The notes under the pieces are model-generated. The model was not told the origin of the DNA, searched no databases, and was given only the letters and a program-made list of their open reading frames with translations. A stretch of DNA of 64,000 bases from SVEL01 sp017381055 (lineage in GTDB: Bacteria > Bacillota > Clostridia > Lachnospirales > Lachnospiraceae): assembly GCA_036307185.1 (NCBI GenBank), contig JAXJYC010000008.1, positions 11,450 to 75,449 on the forward strand. Reading direction: 5' to 3'. Made by a program: the position numbers and the translations under genes. Below are positions 8,189 through 16,348 of this stretch, piece by piece. The stretch's first letter is position 1, and each line of letters starts with the position of its first letter.

Positions 8189-9037
8189 TTACTTAATTAT
8201 TTCCTCTGCAAAAGCCACTCCACTCATATTAACCGGTATCGCCTTTGCCTCTATATCTTCTGAAATCTGCCAAACCTTGTCATTAACTCTTATAAGCGTA
8301 GCCTTGTTATTCACTGTTGCCACCTTTTCAAAAGGCCACCTAATAACTGTAGGGGTATCAAAACCTTCACCAAGCTCTAGCATAACTAACTTTCTATTTA
8401 ATGTTTTCTGGAGCCAACTCATATATGAATCCCAGCTCTCTCTATAAGCCTCTTCAGAGTAATTATTTGTCTTTACAATATTAATACTCATAACTTGCTT
8501 ACACATTGGACACTGTGGCATAGCATCTGACAATTCTTTCCACATATTATCCTTATCTACGTAAGTGTCCTCATAATATTTATTTAAAATAGAATTAATA
8601 TTATCAAATACCACAGGTGTATCATATACATGCTTAAAGCATCCCTTGTCACACTTCATATACTTTAATGTACCACAAGGTGCCACCATTCTATCATTAT
8701 CAAATTCAGAATATGTAATAATATCATCAAAACATGTTGTAACAACAAAATAATTACTCTTTCCCAAATCAGATAAATACTTTTGTATATTATTGTATAG
8801 TTTCTTTCTCTCCTCTATAATATCACACTTGCCACTATTTAAGCAATCATACATAATAGATAACTCTATCCATTCTTTTTCCAAATCAGATAGGCAAGCA
8901 TTATCCAAGTCCAAATTTAAATATCGCTTCTCAGACTTTAATATATCTTCTCTCTTAATATTAAATTCTTTTCCAAATCCAACAAGGACTATATCTGCTT
9001 CATTTATTTTTTCCTTGCACTGTGCTAATAATTCCAT
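8189..9037 (-). CDS. Sirtuin (Sir2)-like protein with degenerate catalytic site
   Basis: The 282-residue order of motifs resembles Sir2 NAD-dependent deacylases: a Rossmann start (ADIVLVGFGKEF), YFVVTTCFDD where sirtuins have TQNxD, then APCGTLKYMKC, a CPMC zinc pair, and a C-terminal LIRVNDK segment resembling the INxN region. Zinc ligands C129, C133, C176 and C179 are plausible. The position of the catalytic His in the HGT motif is cysteine (C121), and the NAD-binding GAGxS motif is altered. The protein may bind a nucleotide without classical deacetylase activity. It lies between cheV and the acidic membrane protein in a minus-strand run. Confidence 0.6.
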   Translation of the reverse strand: MELLAQCKEKINEADIVLVGFGKEFNIKREDILKSEKRYLNLDLDNACLSDLEKEWIELSIMYDCLNSGKCDIIEERKKLYNNIQKYLSDLGKSNYFVVTTCFDDIITYSEFDNDRMVAPCGTLKYMKCDKGCFKHVYDTPVVFDNINSILNKYYEDTYVDKDNMWKELSDAMPQCPMCKQVMSINIVKTNNYSEEAYRESWDSYMSWLQKTLNRKLVMLELGEGFDTPTVIRWPFEKVATVNNKATLIRVNDKVWQISEDIEAKAIPVNMSGVAFAEEIIK

Positions 9038-9081
9038 CTTTCCTATCCTCTCATTGTAACCGTTTCTATCATACGAAAAGC

Positions 9082-9106
9082 AAGGATTGACCTAAAATCA
9101 ATCCCT
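9082..9106 (-). terminator. Weak intrinsic terminator or attenuator after cheV
   Basis: On the minus strand a 9-bp stem (AGGGATTGA/TCAATCCTT, one G-T pair) with a 7-base loop is followed by GCTTTTC, within the 80-base gap between cheV and the sirtuin-like gene. This is a partial stop at best. Confidence 0.4.
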
Positions 9107-9117
9107 GCCCATGAACC

Positions 9118-10020
9118 TTACATATTAACTAAATCATCAATTATTCTTACAAGATTTCCTATCTCTGGCTTAGATAACTGTGCATTAGCACCTAACTCCT
9201 CGCCCTTTCTTCTCATCTCGTCATTAACTAAAGATGAGAAAATAACAAGTGGAATATCTTTAAGCTTATCATCTGTTTTAACAAGCTTTGTAAGTCTATG
9301 ACCGTCCATAATCGGCATCTCTATATCTGTAATAATACATTTTACATTTTCATCAATAGCACCATCATTCTTACACTTAGTAAGGAACTCCCAAGCTTCG
9401 CCACCATTAGCTGTCGCTCTTACATTAGAATATCCAGCCTTATGTAATGAATCTAAAATAAGTTTACTAAGAAGTGGTGAATCCTCAGCCATAACAATAG
9501 GCACATCGCTTCTCTTTCTCTCTCCAAGTAATTCAATATCAGATACCTTAAGACCTGTCTCTGGACTAATATCTGTAATAATCTTCTCAAAATCAAGGAT
9601 GATTACAAGTTTACCATTAACCTTAATGATACCTGTTGCAATACCATTATCATCTCCATTAAGAGTACTGTCTGGCTTAATAATATCAGCCCATGATACT
9701 CTGTGAATACCACATACAGTCTGCACATGGAATGCCACATCAAGCTTATTGAAATTAGTAATAACCATCATATCTGTTGCTGGGTTTGCCGATTCTGGAA
9801 GATTAAGATGAGTAGGTAAATTAATTACTGTAATCATCTTATCTCTTGGCATAAATATACCTTCGATATCCGGATGTGAATTTGGTACCGGTGTAACTGA
9901 CTGGTAATTAATGATTTCACGAACCTTTGCAACATTAATACCATAATGATTTGAACCAACAGTAAATTCAAGCACTTCTAATTCATTGGTTCCATTTTCT
10001 AGTAAGATGTTTGTTTCCAT
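9118..10020 (-). CDS. cheV: Chemotaxis coupling protein CheV (CheW-receiver fusion)
   Basis: Couples chemoreceptors to CheA and adapts through phosphorylation. Residues ~10-155 are a CheW domain (EFTVGSNHYGINVAKVREII, PDIEGIFMPRDKMI). Residues ~172-300 are a response-regulator receiver with acidic pair E179/D180, phospho-acceptor D232 in CIITDIEMPIMDG, and K284 in LSKPE. Length 300 is normal. AGGAGG precedes the ATG. No cheA, cheW, receptor or flagellar gene is in the window, so this copy stands apart from the main chemotaxis locus. It follows a two-component system and a lipoprotein gene on the same strand. Confidence 0.95.
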   Translation of the reverse strand: METNILLENGTNELEVLEFTVGSNHYGINVAKVREIINYQSVTPVPNSHPDIEGIFMPRDKMITVINLPTHLNLPESANPATDMMVITNFNKLDVAFHVQTVCGIHRVSWADIIKPDSTLNGDDNGIATGIIKVNGKLVIILDFEKIITDISPETGLKVSDIELLGERKRSDVPIVMAEDSPLLSKLILDSLHKAGYSNVRATANGGEAWEFLTKCKNDGAIDENVKCIITDIEMPIMDGHRLTKLVKTDDKLKDIPLVIFSSLVNDEMRRKGEELGANAQLSKPEIGNLVRIIDDLVNM

Positions 10021-10042
10021 AGCTTTACGCCTCCTATGAATA

Positions 10043-10753
10043 TTATTTAATGTTTACTTGATTAGTTCCCTTGGAAGACTTTATATCTAAAACGATACTT
10101 GTCAAATTATTGGCATTAGTCTCTGTCATCTCAAACACTAAAACTGCTTGAACTGTCTTGCCTGCAGGAATAGTTTCTTTTAATGTATTCAATGCCTCTG
10201 GTAACAATGTAACCTGAGCTATTGTTTTAATTGATTTGTTAAAAGTTCCTTTAATAGTTAAATTCTTAGATGCCATATCTAATGAAATATCTGAAGTAAT
10301 TGTATTTGTCACATTAAACTGTAATACTACTAATCTATTACCTGTAAATGCCTTCAATGCAAATGCTGGCTCTCCTTCTACTCTAGGATAAACATCATCA
10401 ACCACAACATCTGTATACTTTATAGATAAACCATCCACATCTAATGCTTTCTCCATAGTTGTAGTAACAACTGAAGGTTTATCATCAACTGAAGAATCAG
10501 AACCTGTAGAAGGCTTATTATCATTTCCCTGTGTTGGTGTATCAGAACCAGGCTGTTCAGTAGTATCTTCTACCATAAGATCTTCCACATCATTAAGACC
10601 TACCATATAGTTCTTATCATGCTCCAAAACAGAATAAACAGCATAACCTACAAGTTTATCCTGCTGTGTCTCATCTAAGTCTACACCCTTCACACAGCCA
10701 ACTATATTAGCCATAATGTATATAATTGAAACAAGTAAAATCTTTCTTTTCAT
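10043..10753 (-). CDS. Putative lipoprotein with C-terminal beta-rich domain
   Basis: The 236-residue product begins with a lipoprotein signal (MKRKILLVSIIYIMANIVGC), so it is predicted to be lipid-anchored at the cysteine. A Thr/Ser/Asp/Pro-rich linker (~60-95) leads to a ~130-residue C-terminal region with alternating beta character (LVVLQFNVTNTITSDISLD), similar in feel to DUF4352/DUF5067-type extracellular domains. Function unknown. It lies 67 bases downstream of the histidine kinase gene and 22 bases upstream of cheV, so it may belong to the two-component operon and respond to envelope signals. Confidence 0.7.
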   Translation of the reverse strand: MKRKILLVSIIYIMANIVGCVKGVDLDETQQDKLVGYAVYSVLEHDKNYMVGLNDVEDLMVEDTTEQPGSDTPTQGNDNKPSTGSDSSVDDKPSVVTTTMEKALDVDGLSIKYTDVVVDDVYPRVEGEPAFALKAFTGNRLVVLQFNVTNTITSDISLDMASKNLTIKGTFNKSIKTIAQVTLLPEALNTLKETIPAGKTVQAVLVFEMTETNANNLTSIVLDIKSSKGTNQVNIK

Positions 10754-10820
10754 AATTCACCTAACTTAGCCTATAAAAAATTATAGAAAACATAATAAAT
10801 ATACGTATATTTTAACATTT

Positions 10821-12371
10821 TTAATTAAATAGTTCAACACTTTCTTTAATATCCTTAGCAGTTTCATTTGCTGATTCTAACTCAAACCAAAACATTACTC
10901 CTCGACTAGTATTTTCAACTCCACACTGCATATGTAGAGAATTCATAATAGCCTTTACTATGGATAATCCAATTCCACTTCCACCATATTCTCTAGTTCT
11001 AGCTTTATCCACCTTGTAAAACTTTTCCCATATCCTTGAAAGTGATTCTTCTGGAATATTTTCTCCTGTATTTTCCACGCTAATTCTTACAGTTTTTCCC
11101 TGTTCAATCACACGTATCTTAATTATTTTTTCATTATCAAGATGATTAATTGCGTTACTAATATAATTTGTCAATACCTCTTCTACCTGAAATTCATCAC
11201 TCCATACATATATCTGCTTAGAATTATCAAAATCAACAATAGCTTCCTTTTCTTTCAAAAGCAACTGTGTCTGATTAAGGATATTATCGATAATCTCAAC
11301 TATATTAAAACGTTCATACTCCTCCACCACATTTCCAAATTCAATTTGATTAAGTGTAAGAAGCTTCTTTACCATTTTGTTCATTTTGGCTGACTCATCT
11401 ACAATTACATCACAATAAAACTCCATACTCTCTGGATCGTCATTTACACTTTCCTTTAACCCTTCTGCATAACCCTGAATAATAGCAATAGGAGTTTTAA
11501 GCTCATGTGAAACGTTTGAAATAAACTCTTTACGAAGTTCATCTATCTCTGTCTTTTTCTCAATGTCGCGTTTCAACTCGTTATTGGCAGTCTTAAGTTC
11601 AGAAATAGTCTTTTCTAACGCATGAGACATTTCATTCATACTTTCACCTAAGACACCTATTTCATCCTTGGCCTTACCTGTATACTTAACGTCAAATTCC
11701 AAATTAGACATTTTCTTGGAAAGTACAGCCAACTCTCTAATTGGTTTTGTAACCCTTGTAGCAATAAAGCCCGTTGCGAGTATTCCTAACATGGTCAAAA
11801 TCAAGCCTACATTTAAATAAAACTTGTTTACGACATTCACCACTTCCATAACAGCTTCATTAGAAAAACGCATCAAAAAAAGGTAACCACAATCCAGCTC
11901 ACCCCACATCTCTACATAGACACCTCCACTTTTATTATAGGTGTACTTATATAGTTCATATTCTGAAGTTTTTCTTAAAATATCCTTGCTCTCTGTATCC
12001 ACATTAAATACGAGTTTTTGCATTCTTGTCAAAAGATTATCAACATCTGTATCATCAGTGCTTGGAACATTTTCAAAACGCACTCTATATGACGTATCAA
12101 CTATAATCATTTGAATACCCAAGCTGTAACTACGCTCCCTAAGATACTGCAAATCTTCAGTTTTTATTTTTATATTCCCAGTAATTGGATCTTTATAATA
12201 CATTCTGTCAATACGATCATACATATCAATAAGTTCTTCTTGTTTCGTTGTAATATAATAATTCCCTAGAAAAACACTATTAATAATTGTTCCAATTATA
12301 ATGATACCGGCAGTTACTCCTACAAGAATAACTGCCAGTCTTAATCTAAGTGAATGACGCAACGTGTTCAT
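10821..12371 (-). CDS. Two-component sensor histidine kinase
   Basis: Membrane kinase of 516 residues: TM1 ~12-36, an extracytoplasmic sensor of ~145 residues, TM2 ~183-204, HAMP ~205-256, then HisKA with phospho-acceptor H289 in FISNVSHELKTP. A HATPase domain follows, with an N-box (NYISNAINH) and G-box (GGSGIGLSIVKAIM). The ATG lies three bases after the regulator's stop, and its GGAGG is made by the last codons of the regulator, so translation is coupled. The architecture matches the classic OmpR-partner class. The signal is not deducible; the downstream lipoprotein could be a target or an accessory sensor. Confidence 0.93.
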   Translation of the reverse strand: MNTLRHSLRLRLAVILVGVTAGIIIIGTIINSVFLGNYYITTKQEELIDMYDRIDRMYYKDPITGNIKIKTEDLQYLRERSYSLGIQMIIVDTSYRVRFENVPSTDDTDVDNLLTRMQKLVFNVDTESKDILRKTSEYELYKYTYNKSGGVYVEMWGELDCGYLFLMRFSNEAVMEVVNVVNKFYLNVGLILTMLGILATGFIATRVTKPIRELAVLSKKMSNLEFDVKYTGKAKDEIGVLGESMNEMSHALEKTISELKTANNELKRDIEKKTEIDELRKEFISNVSHELKTPIAIIQGYAEGLKESVNDDPESMEFYCDVIVDESAKMNKMVKKLLTLNQIEFGNVVEEYERFNIVEIIDNILNQTQLLLKEKEAIVDFDNSKQIYVWSDEFQVEEVLTNYISNAINHLDNEKIIKIRVIEQGKTVRISVENTGENIPEESLSRIWEKFYKVDKARTREYGGSGIGLSIVKAIMNSLHMQCGVENTSRGVMFWFELESANETAKDIKESVELFN

Positions 12372-12374
12372 ATA

Positions 12375-13049
12375 TTAAACCTCCATCTTATACCCGAGAC
12401 CCCAAATAGTCTTTATATAGTCCGCGTCCTCTGTAAGCTTAGCTCTAAGTTTCTTTACATGAGTATCTATAGTTCTAGCATCACCAAAATAATCATAGCT
12501 CCAAACAGCATTTAAAATATTCTCTCTAGACAATGCAATCCCTATATTTTCCATAAAGTAAACTAAAAGTTCAAATTCCTTAAAACTTAAATCTATTGGC
12601 TTATCACACACCTTAACAATATGCGCCAACTTATCAACCTCTATATTGCCAACCTTAATAACACTATCTGTAGCTGATTTATTTGTTCTTCTAAGAATAG
12701 CATCTACTCTAGCCACAAGAATCTTAGGACTAAACGGCTTAGAAATATACTCATCCACGCCCAATTCAAAACCAAGTAATTCATCCTGCTCCTCAGACTT
12801 TGCTGTAAGCATAATAATAGGCACCTTGGATTCTCTTCTAATAGCTTTACATACTTGCCATCCATCAAGCTTAGGCATCATAATATCTAGAATAATCAAA
12901 GATATATCTTCTTCCTCTTCAAAGATTTCTAAAGCCTGCTCTCCATTTTCAGCCTCCACTACAATATATTCTTTTTTTACAAGGAAATCGCGGACCAACT
13001 TTCTCATTCTCGCCTCATCATCCACAACCAATATCTTTAAATTACCCAT
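12375..13049 (-). CDS. OmpR/PhoB-family response regulator
   Basis: The 224-residue regulator has an N-terminal receiver (VVDDE acidic pocket, phospho-acceptor D55 in LIILDIMMPKLDG, Lys in YISKPF) and a C-terminal winged-helix DNA-binding domain (SFKEFELLVYFMEN, ARTIDTHVKKLRAKL, IKTIWGLGYKMEV). GGAGG lies upstream of the ATG. It is directly followed by its kinase and preceded by a small membrane-protein gene, forming one tightly spaced operon with the cyclophilin gene. Targets are unknown. Confidence 0.95.
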   Translation of the reverse strand: MGNLKILVVDDEARMRKLVRDFLVKKEYIVVEAENGEQALEIFEEEEDISLIILDIMMPKLDGWQVCKAIRRESKVPIIMLTAKSEEQDELLGFELGVDEYISKPFSPKILVARVDAILRRTNKSATDSVIKVGNIEVDKLAHIVKVCDKPIDLSFKEFELLVYFMENIGIALSRENILNAVWSYDYFGDARTIDTHVKKLRAKLTEDADYIKTIWGLGYKMEV

Positions 13050-13078
13050 TAATAATGCACCTCCGTAAATTAATCAAC

Positions 13079-13690
13079 TTAAGGTTCATTTCCTAACTCT
13101 TTTTCCTTCTGTTTAACAGCCTCTTCTCGAAGCTTTAAATCATTCTCCCACTTAACTAAAGAATTCTCCTTGTCCTCATATTGAGCATCAATTCGATTCT
13201 TATAGTTTAATATATTAGTATTGCTGCTGTTCTTTGTTATTATCATCATAAATATCATAATTATAACAAGTAGAAAGATAACTATAAGCGAACTAATAAA
13301 TCGATTTCGATATACTGACTCTATATCAAACTTCTTCATATTCTTAATTACATCACCTTTAGTCAATGTATCCTTATTCTTTTTTAAAGAACGCTTATCC
13401 TTAGCATCTGCCTTAGATGCAACCGGGATAGGCATTTCTTCTATACTAGCAGCATAATCACTATTCTTTATCAAAAGCGAACGTAACTCATACAAATATG
13501 ACATACCAACAGGCGTACTAAAAACTCCTTTTTCTACAAGACTTTTGTACACCGAAAATACATTAGCTGCATTATTCATATTTGTCCTCGATCTCATATA
13601 CTCTACGCCATCATATTCATTTTTCGCTTGAAGATAGTCTGCCTTATTATTAAAGATAAAACCATCTATAACATATTTACCCTCTGCCAT
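13079..13690 (-). CDS. Single-pass membrane protein with C-terminal coiled coil, unknown
   Basis: Not recognised. The 203 residues comprise a soluble N-terminal region (~1-125) starting MAEGKYVIDGFIFNNKADY, a single hydrophobic segment (~131-150) and a short charged C-terminal stretch (~160-203) likely to form a coiled coil (LVKWENDLKLREEAVKQKEKE). TGGAGA precedes the ATG. The gene sits 12 bases after the cyclophilin gene and 29 bases before the response regulator, so it is in the same operon and could assist signalling or envelope assembly; this is inference only. Confidence 0.65.
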   Translation of the reverse strand: MAEGKYVIDGFIFNNKADYLQAKNEYDGVEYMRSRTNMNNAANVFSVYKSLVEKGVFSTPVGMSYLYELRSLLIKNSDYAASIEEMPIPVASKADAKDKRSLKKNKDTLTKGDVIKNMKKFDIESVYRNRFISSLIVIFLLVIIMIFMMIITKNSSNTNILNYKNRIDAQYEDKENSLVKWENDLKLREEAVKQKEKELGNEP

Positions 13691-13702
13691 GCAATCTCCA
13701 TC

Positions 13703-14569
13703 TTAATAAATATCAAAATCAATCGACTCTATAATAACTTCTTCCTTTGGCTTAGAACTAGAGTCCACCTCCACAGCTGCAATTTTGTCTAACACATCAT
13801 AGCCTTCAACAATCTGTCCAAATACTGTATGCTTCTGGTATAACCAACAAGCTCCACCATTTTCTTTATAATAATTAACTAAATCATAATCAACGCCTAA
13901 ACTTCTTAAATTCATAACATCCCCAATACTATATTCCTTATTCTGAACAATAAAGAACTGGGAACCATTTGTATTAGCTCCTGCATTTGCCATACATAAT
14001 GCACCTCTCATAGGAATAAGGTACTTAGAATACTCATCTGTAAACGGAATAGCTTCACCATCTTCACTTGTCCAAATACTCTCTCCACCTGCGCCTGTTC
14101 CTTCTGGGTCTCCACCCTGAATCATGAAGTCGTTCATAATTCTATGGAATGAAAGTCCATCATAATATCCTTCCTTAGCATGAGCCACAAAATTCTCTAC
14201 AGCTAATGGTGCATGCTCAGGGAAAAATCTAACTGTAATAGTACCATAATTCTTAACATTTATCTTTGCTATTAAATCACCCTTTTCAGGTTTATCATAC
14301 TGTACTATCTTAACATCTTCCTTCTCTTCATCATCTAAATATGCAACATTACCTTTTATAACAATATCATTGCCAGTAACCTTTTCAATAGCATCCTTAA
14401 CCTGCATTGTATGCATAAAGAAATAAAGTGCCACTGCCAATCCTAAAAATGCAACTGCCGCCACTATGGCAACCACAGTAGAATTCATTTTTTTCTTGCC
14501 TGCTGAGCCTACCTTTGCCTCTTTAGTCTCAACTACTTCTTCAACATTCTTCTCATTTTGATTTTCCAT
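13703..14569 (-). CDS. Cyclophilin-type peptidyl-prolyl cis-trans isomerase, membrane-anchored
   Basis: Catalyses proline isomerisation, probably outside the membrane. The start is placed at the ATG at 14569, which has GGAGTGAGG upstream; an in-frame GTG at 14599 has no properly spaced binding site. The 288-residue protein has a short charged cytoplasmic N-terminus, one TM segment (~residues 28-50, STVVAIVAAVAFLGLAVAL), and a cyclophilin domain from ~90 to the end. Cyclophilin motifs include FHRIMNDFMIQGGDPEGTG and GALCMANAGANTNGSQFFI. A 30-residue insert near SIGDVMNLRSLGVDYDLV follows the active-site core. It is the first gene of the two-component/cheV run and is preceded by a good promoter. 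Confidence 0.9.
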   Translation of the reverse strand: MENQNEKNVEEVVETKEAKVGSAGKKKMNSTVVAIVAAVAFLGLAVALYFFMHTMQVKDAIEKVTGNDIVIKGNVAYLDDEEKEDVKIVQYDKPEKGDLIAKINVKNYGTITVRFFPEHAPLAVENFVAHAKEGYYDGLSFHRIMNDFMIQGGDPEGTGAGGESIWTSEDGEAIPFTDEYSKYLIPMRGALCMANAGANTNGSQFFIVQNKEYSIGDVMNLRSLGVDYDLVNYYKENGGACWLYQKHTVFGQIVEGYDVLDKIAAVEVDSSSKPKEEVIIESIDFDIY

Positions 14570-14638
14570 TTTTATAAACCTCACTCCGCTTATTTTCACC
14601 GCTACCTATATTTTCCAGTAGCAGAATTAACTCCTAAA

Positions 14639-14667
14639 ATTATACCATATGTGCTATTCAAAATCAA
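14639..14667 (-). promoter_or_regulatory. SigA-type promoter of the cyclophilin/two-component operon
   Basis: Minus strand -35 TTGATT (14662-14667), 17-base spacer, -10 TATAAT (14639-14644), ~70 bases before the cyclophilin ATG. This is probably the main promoter for the minus-strand run down to cheV or beyond. Confidence 0.65.
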
Positions 14668-14696
14668 TGAATCCACAATATCTACACACTTTTTGA

Positions 14697-14918
14697 TTAA
14701 TCATCTATAACAGCCAAAATATTAGCCGCAAGCATTCCCTTCTCAGACATCTTAGATGGATTATTCATCTCCTCTTCCATCTCCACATCCAAGATAACAT
14801 CATACACCTCCATAAGGCCATCCTCATCAAGTTCAAACAAGGCCTCCTTAGTAATAGCCATCTCCTTACAAATCAACTTTATCTCTCGTTCACCTAAACA
14901 CTTTAATTTCTCATTCAT
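14697..14918 (-). CDS. Small acidic hypothetical protein
   Basis: A 73-residue acidic protein (MNEKLKCLGEREIKLICKEM...) with mostly helical character and no signal peptide or membrane segment. GGGAG lies nine bases before the ATG. Codon use and the binding site support a real gene, but no family is recognised. It sits alone between the terminator of the SPFH gene and the promoter of the cyclophilin operon, and that promoter lies just beyond its stop. Confidence 0.55.
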   Translation of the reverse strand: MNEKLKCLGEREIKLICKEMAITKEALFELDEDGLMEVYDVILDVEMEEEMNNPSKMSEKGMLAANILAVIDD

Positions 14919-14992
14919 AGTTCAACGCTCCCTTCACAAAACTACCCTAATTTTACCACGAAACCCGCACCCACACAAGAACTTTAGACCAC

Positions 14993-15023
14993 AAAAAAAC
15001 CACGAGGTGCGGGACCTCGTGGT
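14993..15023 (-). terminator. Rho-independent terminator of the SPFH operon
   Basis: Perfect 10-bp stem ACCACGAGGT/ACCTCGTGGT (14999-15008 and 15014-15023), 5-base loop, followed on the minus strand by seven T (14993-14999). Confidence 0.9.
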
Positions 15024-15047
15024 AATATATTTTGTTTTGTGAAGGTT

Positions 15048-16322
15048 TTACTGTACTTGTGTTCCACACTCTGCACAGAACTTACCTGAAACCTCTTTTC
15101 CGCAATTTGAACAGAACTTCTTAGTTGGTACCTCAATCTTTGTTCCGCACTCCCCACAGAATTTACCTGCTACTGCAGCACCACATTTAGGACATGTCAT
15201 CCCTGCTGGTGTTGGAGTTGCTGGTGCCGCTGCTGGCGCTACCTGAGCTGTTGGTGCCGCCTGTGGCTGCTGCATCATTTGCTGTGTTCCTGCCACATTC
15301 ATACCCTGGTTCTGCATACCCTGTACATTCTGCTGCTGCATCTGATTATTCATCATCTGGTTGCCAAACATAGCTGGAGCACCCATCATGTTAACCATAC
15401 CCATACCCATAAAGCCTGTAGCTGCACCACTAGTATTGTTAGCTGCATCTACCATAGCTGTAGCATATGCATCTGTCATAACACCCTGCTGCTGGTATGC
15501 ATCTCCACCGATTTCGTATCTATCAATCTTTTCAGCAGACTCTTCTGTTAACTTAATTCCCTGAATAGCAAAGGATACAATGTTAATACCTCTTCTTCTT
15601 ATATCCTCATCATATACACCCTCCTGCATAATCTTTTTGATAAGAGGTGTCTGACTTGGAAGATCAAGTGGGGAAATCTTATTCTTCTCAGAAGCCAATT
15701 CATTAAGTACCGCCTGAAGCGCTGACTGTACTTCAGCTCTCATCTGTTCACAAAGTGTCTCTTTCTCGTATATATCAGCTGTACCTGCAATCTCTCTTAA
15801 AAACACTGCTGGATCTTTAATCTTAAATGTATACTTACCAAAACATGTAATGTCAACTTTCATTGGCTGCAAACCGCCCATACGAGCATTCATAACTGCA
15901 TGTTCCCAGTCTCTATACATAACTGGTGTAGCTGTACCAAATCCATTATCTAAAATCTCTGTTGCATTAATATAGAAAACAGAATCCTGAATTGGTCTTC
16001 CACCGCCATATGTAAAACGTGTCCACATATCCTTAAATGATGCACCAAAATCTCCTGCAAAGAATGATGGAGCACCTTCCTCATATCTATATACACCTTC
16101 CTGTGCAGTAGCATCTACAACTCTACCACCTGAAACGATTACCGCAATCTGACCTGGATTAACGATAATAGAACTACCATGTGAAATAACACCTGTCTTT
16201 GTTGTCTTACGCATCATGAGGACGTTATTTGTCATATCTTCGCATATGACGGCGTCCTTCCACTGATCTTTTAAATTTCCACCTACTGCGCTAAATGCAG
16301 CGCCTATAAAACCTAATGCCAT
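15048..16322 (-). CDS. SPFH-domain protein with Gln/Asn/Met-rich linker and two zinc ribbons (YdjI-like)
   Basis: The 424-residue protein has an N-terminal SPFH/band-7-type domain of the 'virion core' subgroup (~30-265, with SSIIVNPGQIAVIVSGGRVVD and TPVMYRDWEHAVMNARMGG). A low-complexity Gln/Asn/Met then Ala/Pro linker (~305-378) leads to two C-terminal zinc ribbons (CPKCGAAVAGKFCGECG and CSNCGKEVSGKFCAECG). SPFH proteins scaffold membrane domains; B. subtilis YdjI, in the pspA-ydjGHI stress operon, is the nearest analogue. It lies 26 bases downstream of a zinc-ribbon membrane protein, matching that context, but no PspA gene is present here. Confidence 0.82.
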   Translation of the reverse strand: MALGFIGAAFSAVGGNLKDQWKDAVICEDMTNNVLMMRKTTKTGVISHGSSIIVNPGQIAVIVSGGRVVDATAQEGVYRYEEGAPSFFAGDFGASFKDMWTRFTYGGGRPIQDSVFYINATEILDNGFGTATPVMYRDWEHAVMNARMGGLQPMKVDITCFGKYTFKIKDPAVFLREIAGTADIYEKETLCEQMRAEVQSALQAVLNELASEKNKISPLDLPSQTPLIKKIMQEGVYDEDIRRRGINIVSFAIQGIKLTEESAEKIDRYEIGGDAYQQQGVMTDAYATAMVDAANNTSGAATGFMGMGMVNMMGAPAMFGNQMMNNQMQQQNVQGMQNQGMNVAGTQQMMQQPQAAPTAQVAPAAAPATPTPAGMTCPKCGAAVAGKFCGECGTKIEVPTKKFCSNCGKEVSGKFCAECGTQVQ

Positions 16323-16348
16323 ATTTATATACCTCTCTTATCTATAGT

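Noticed and set aside
14570..14599. GTG start adding ten residues to the cyclophilin protein
   Set aside because: No properly spaced binding site; GGAGTGAGG clearly serves the ATG at 14569.
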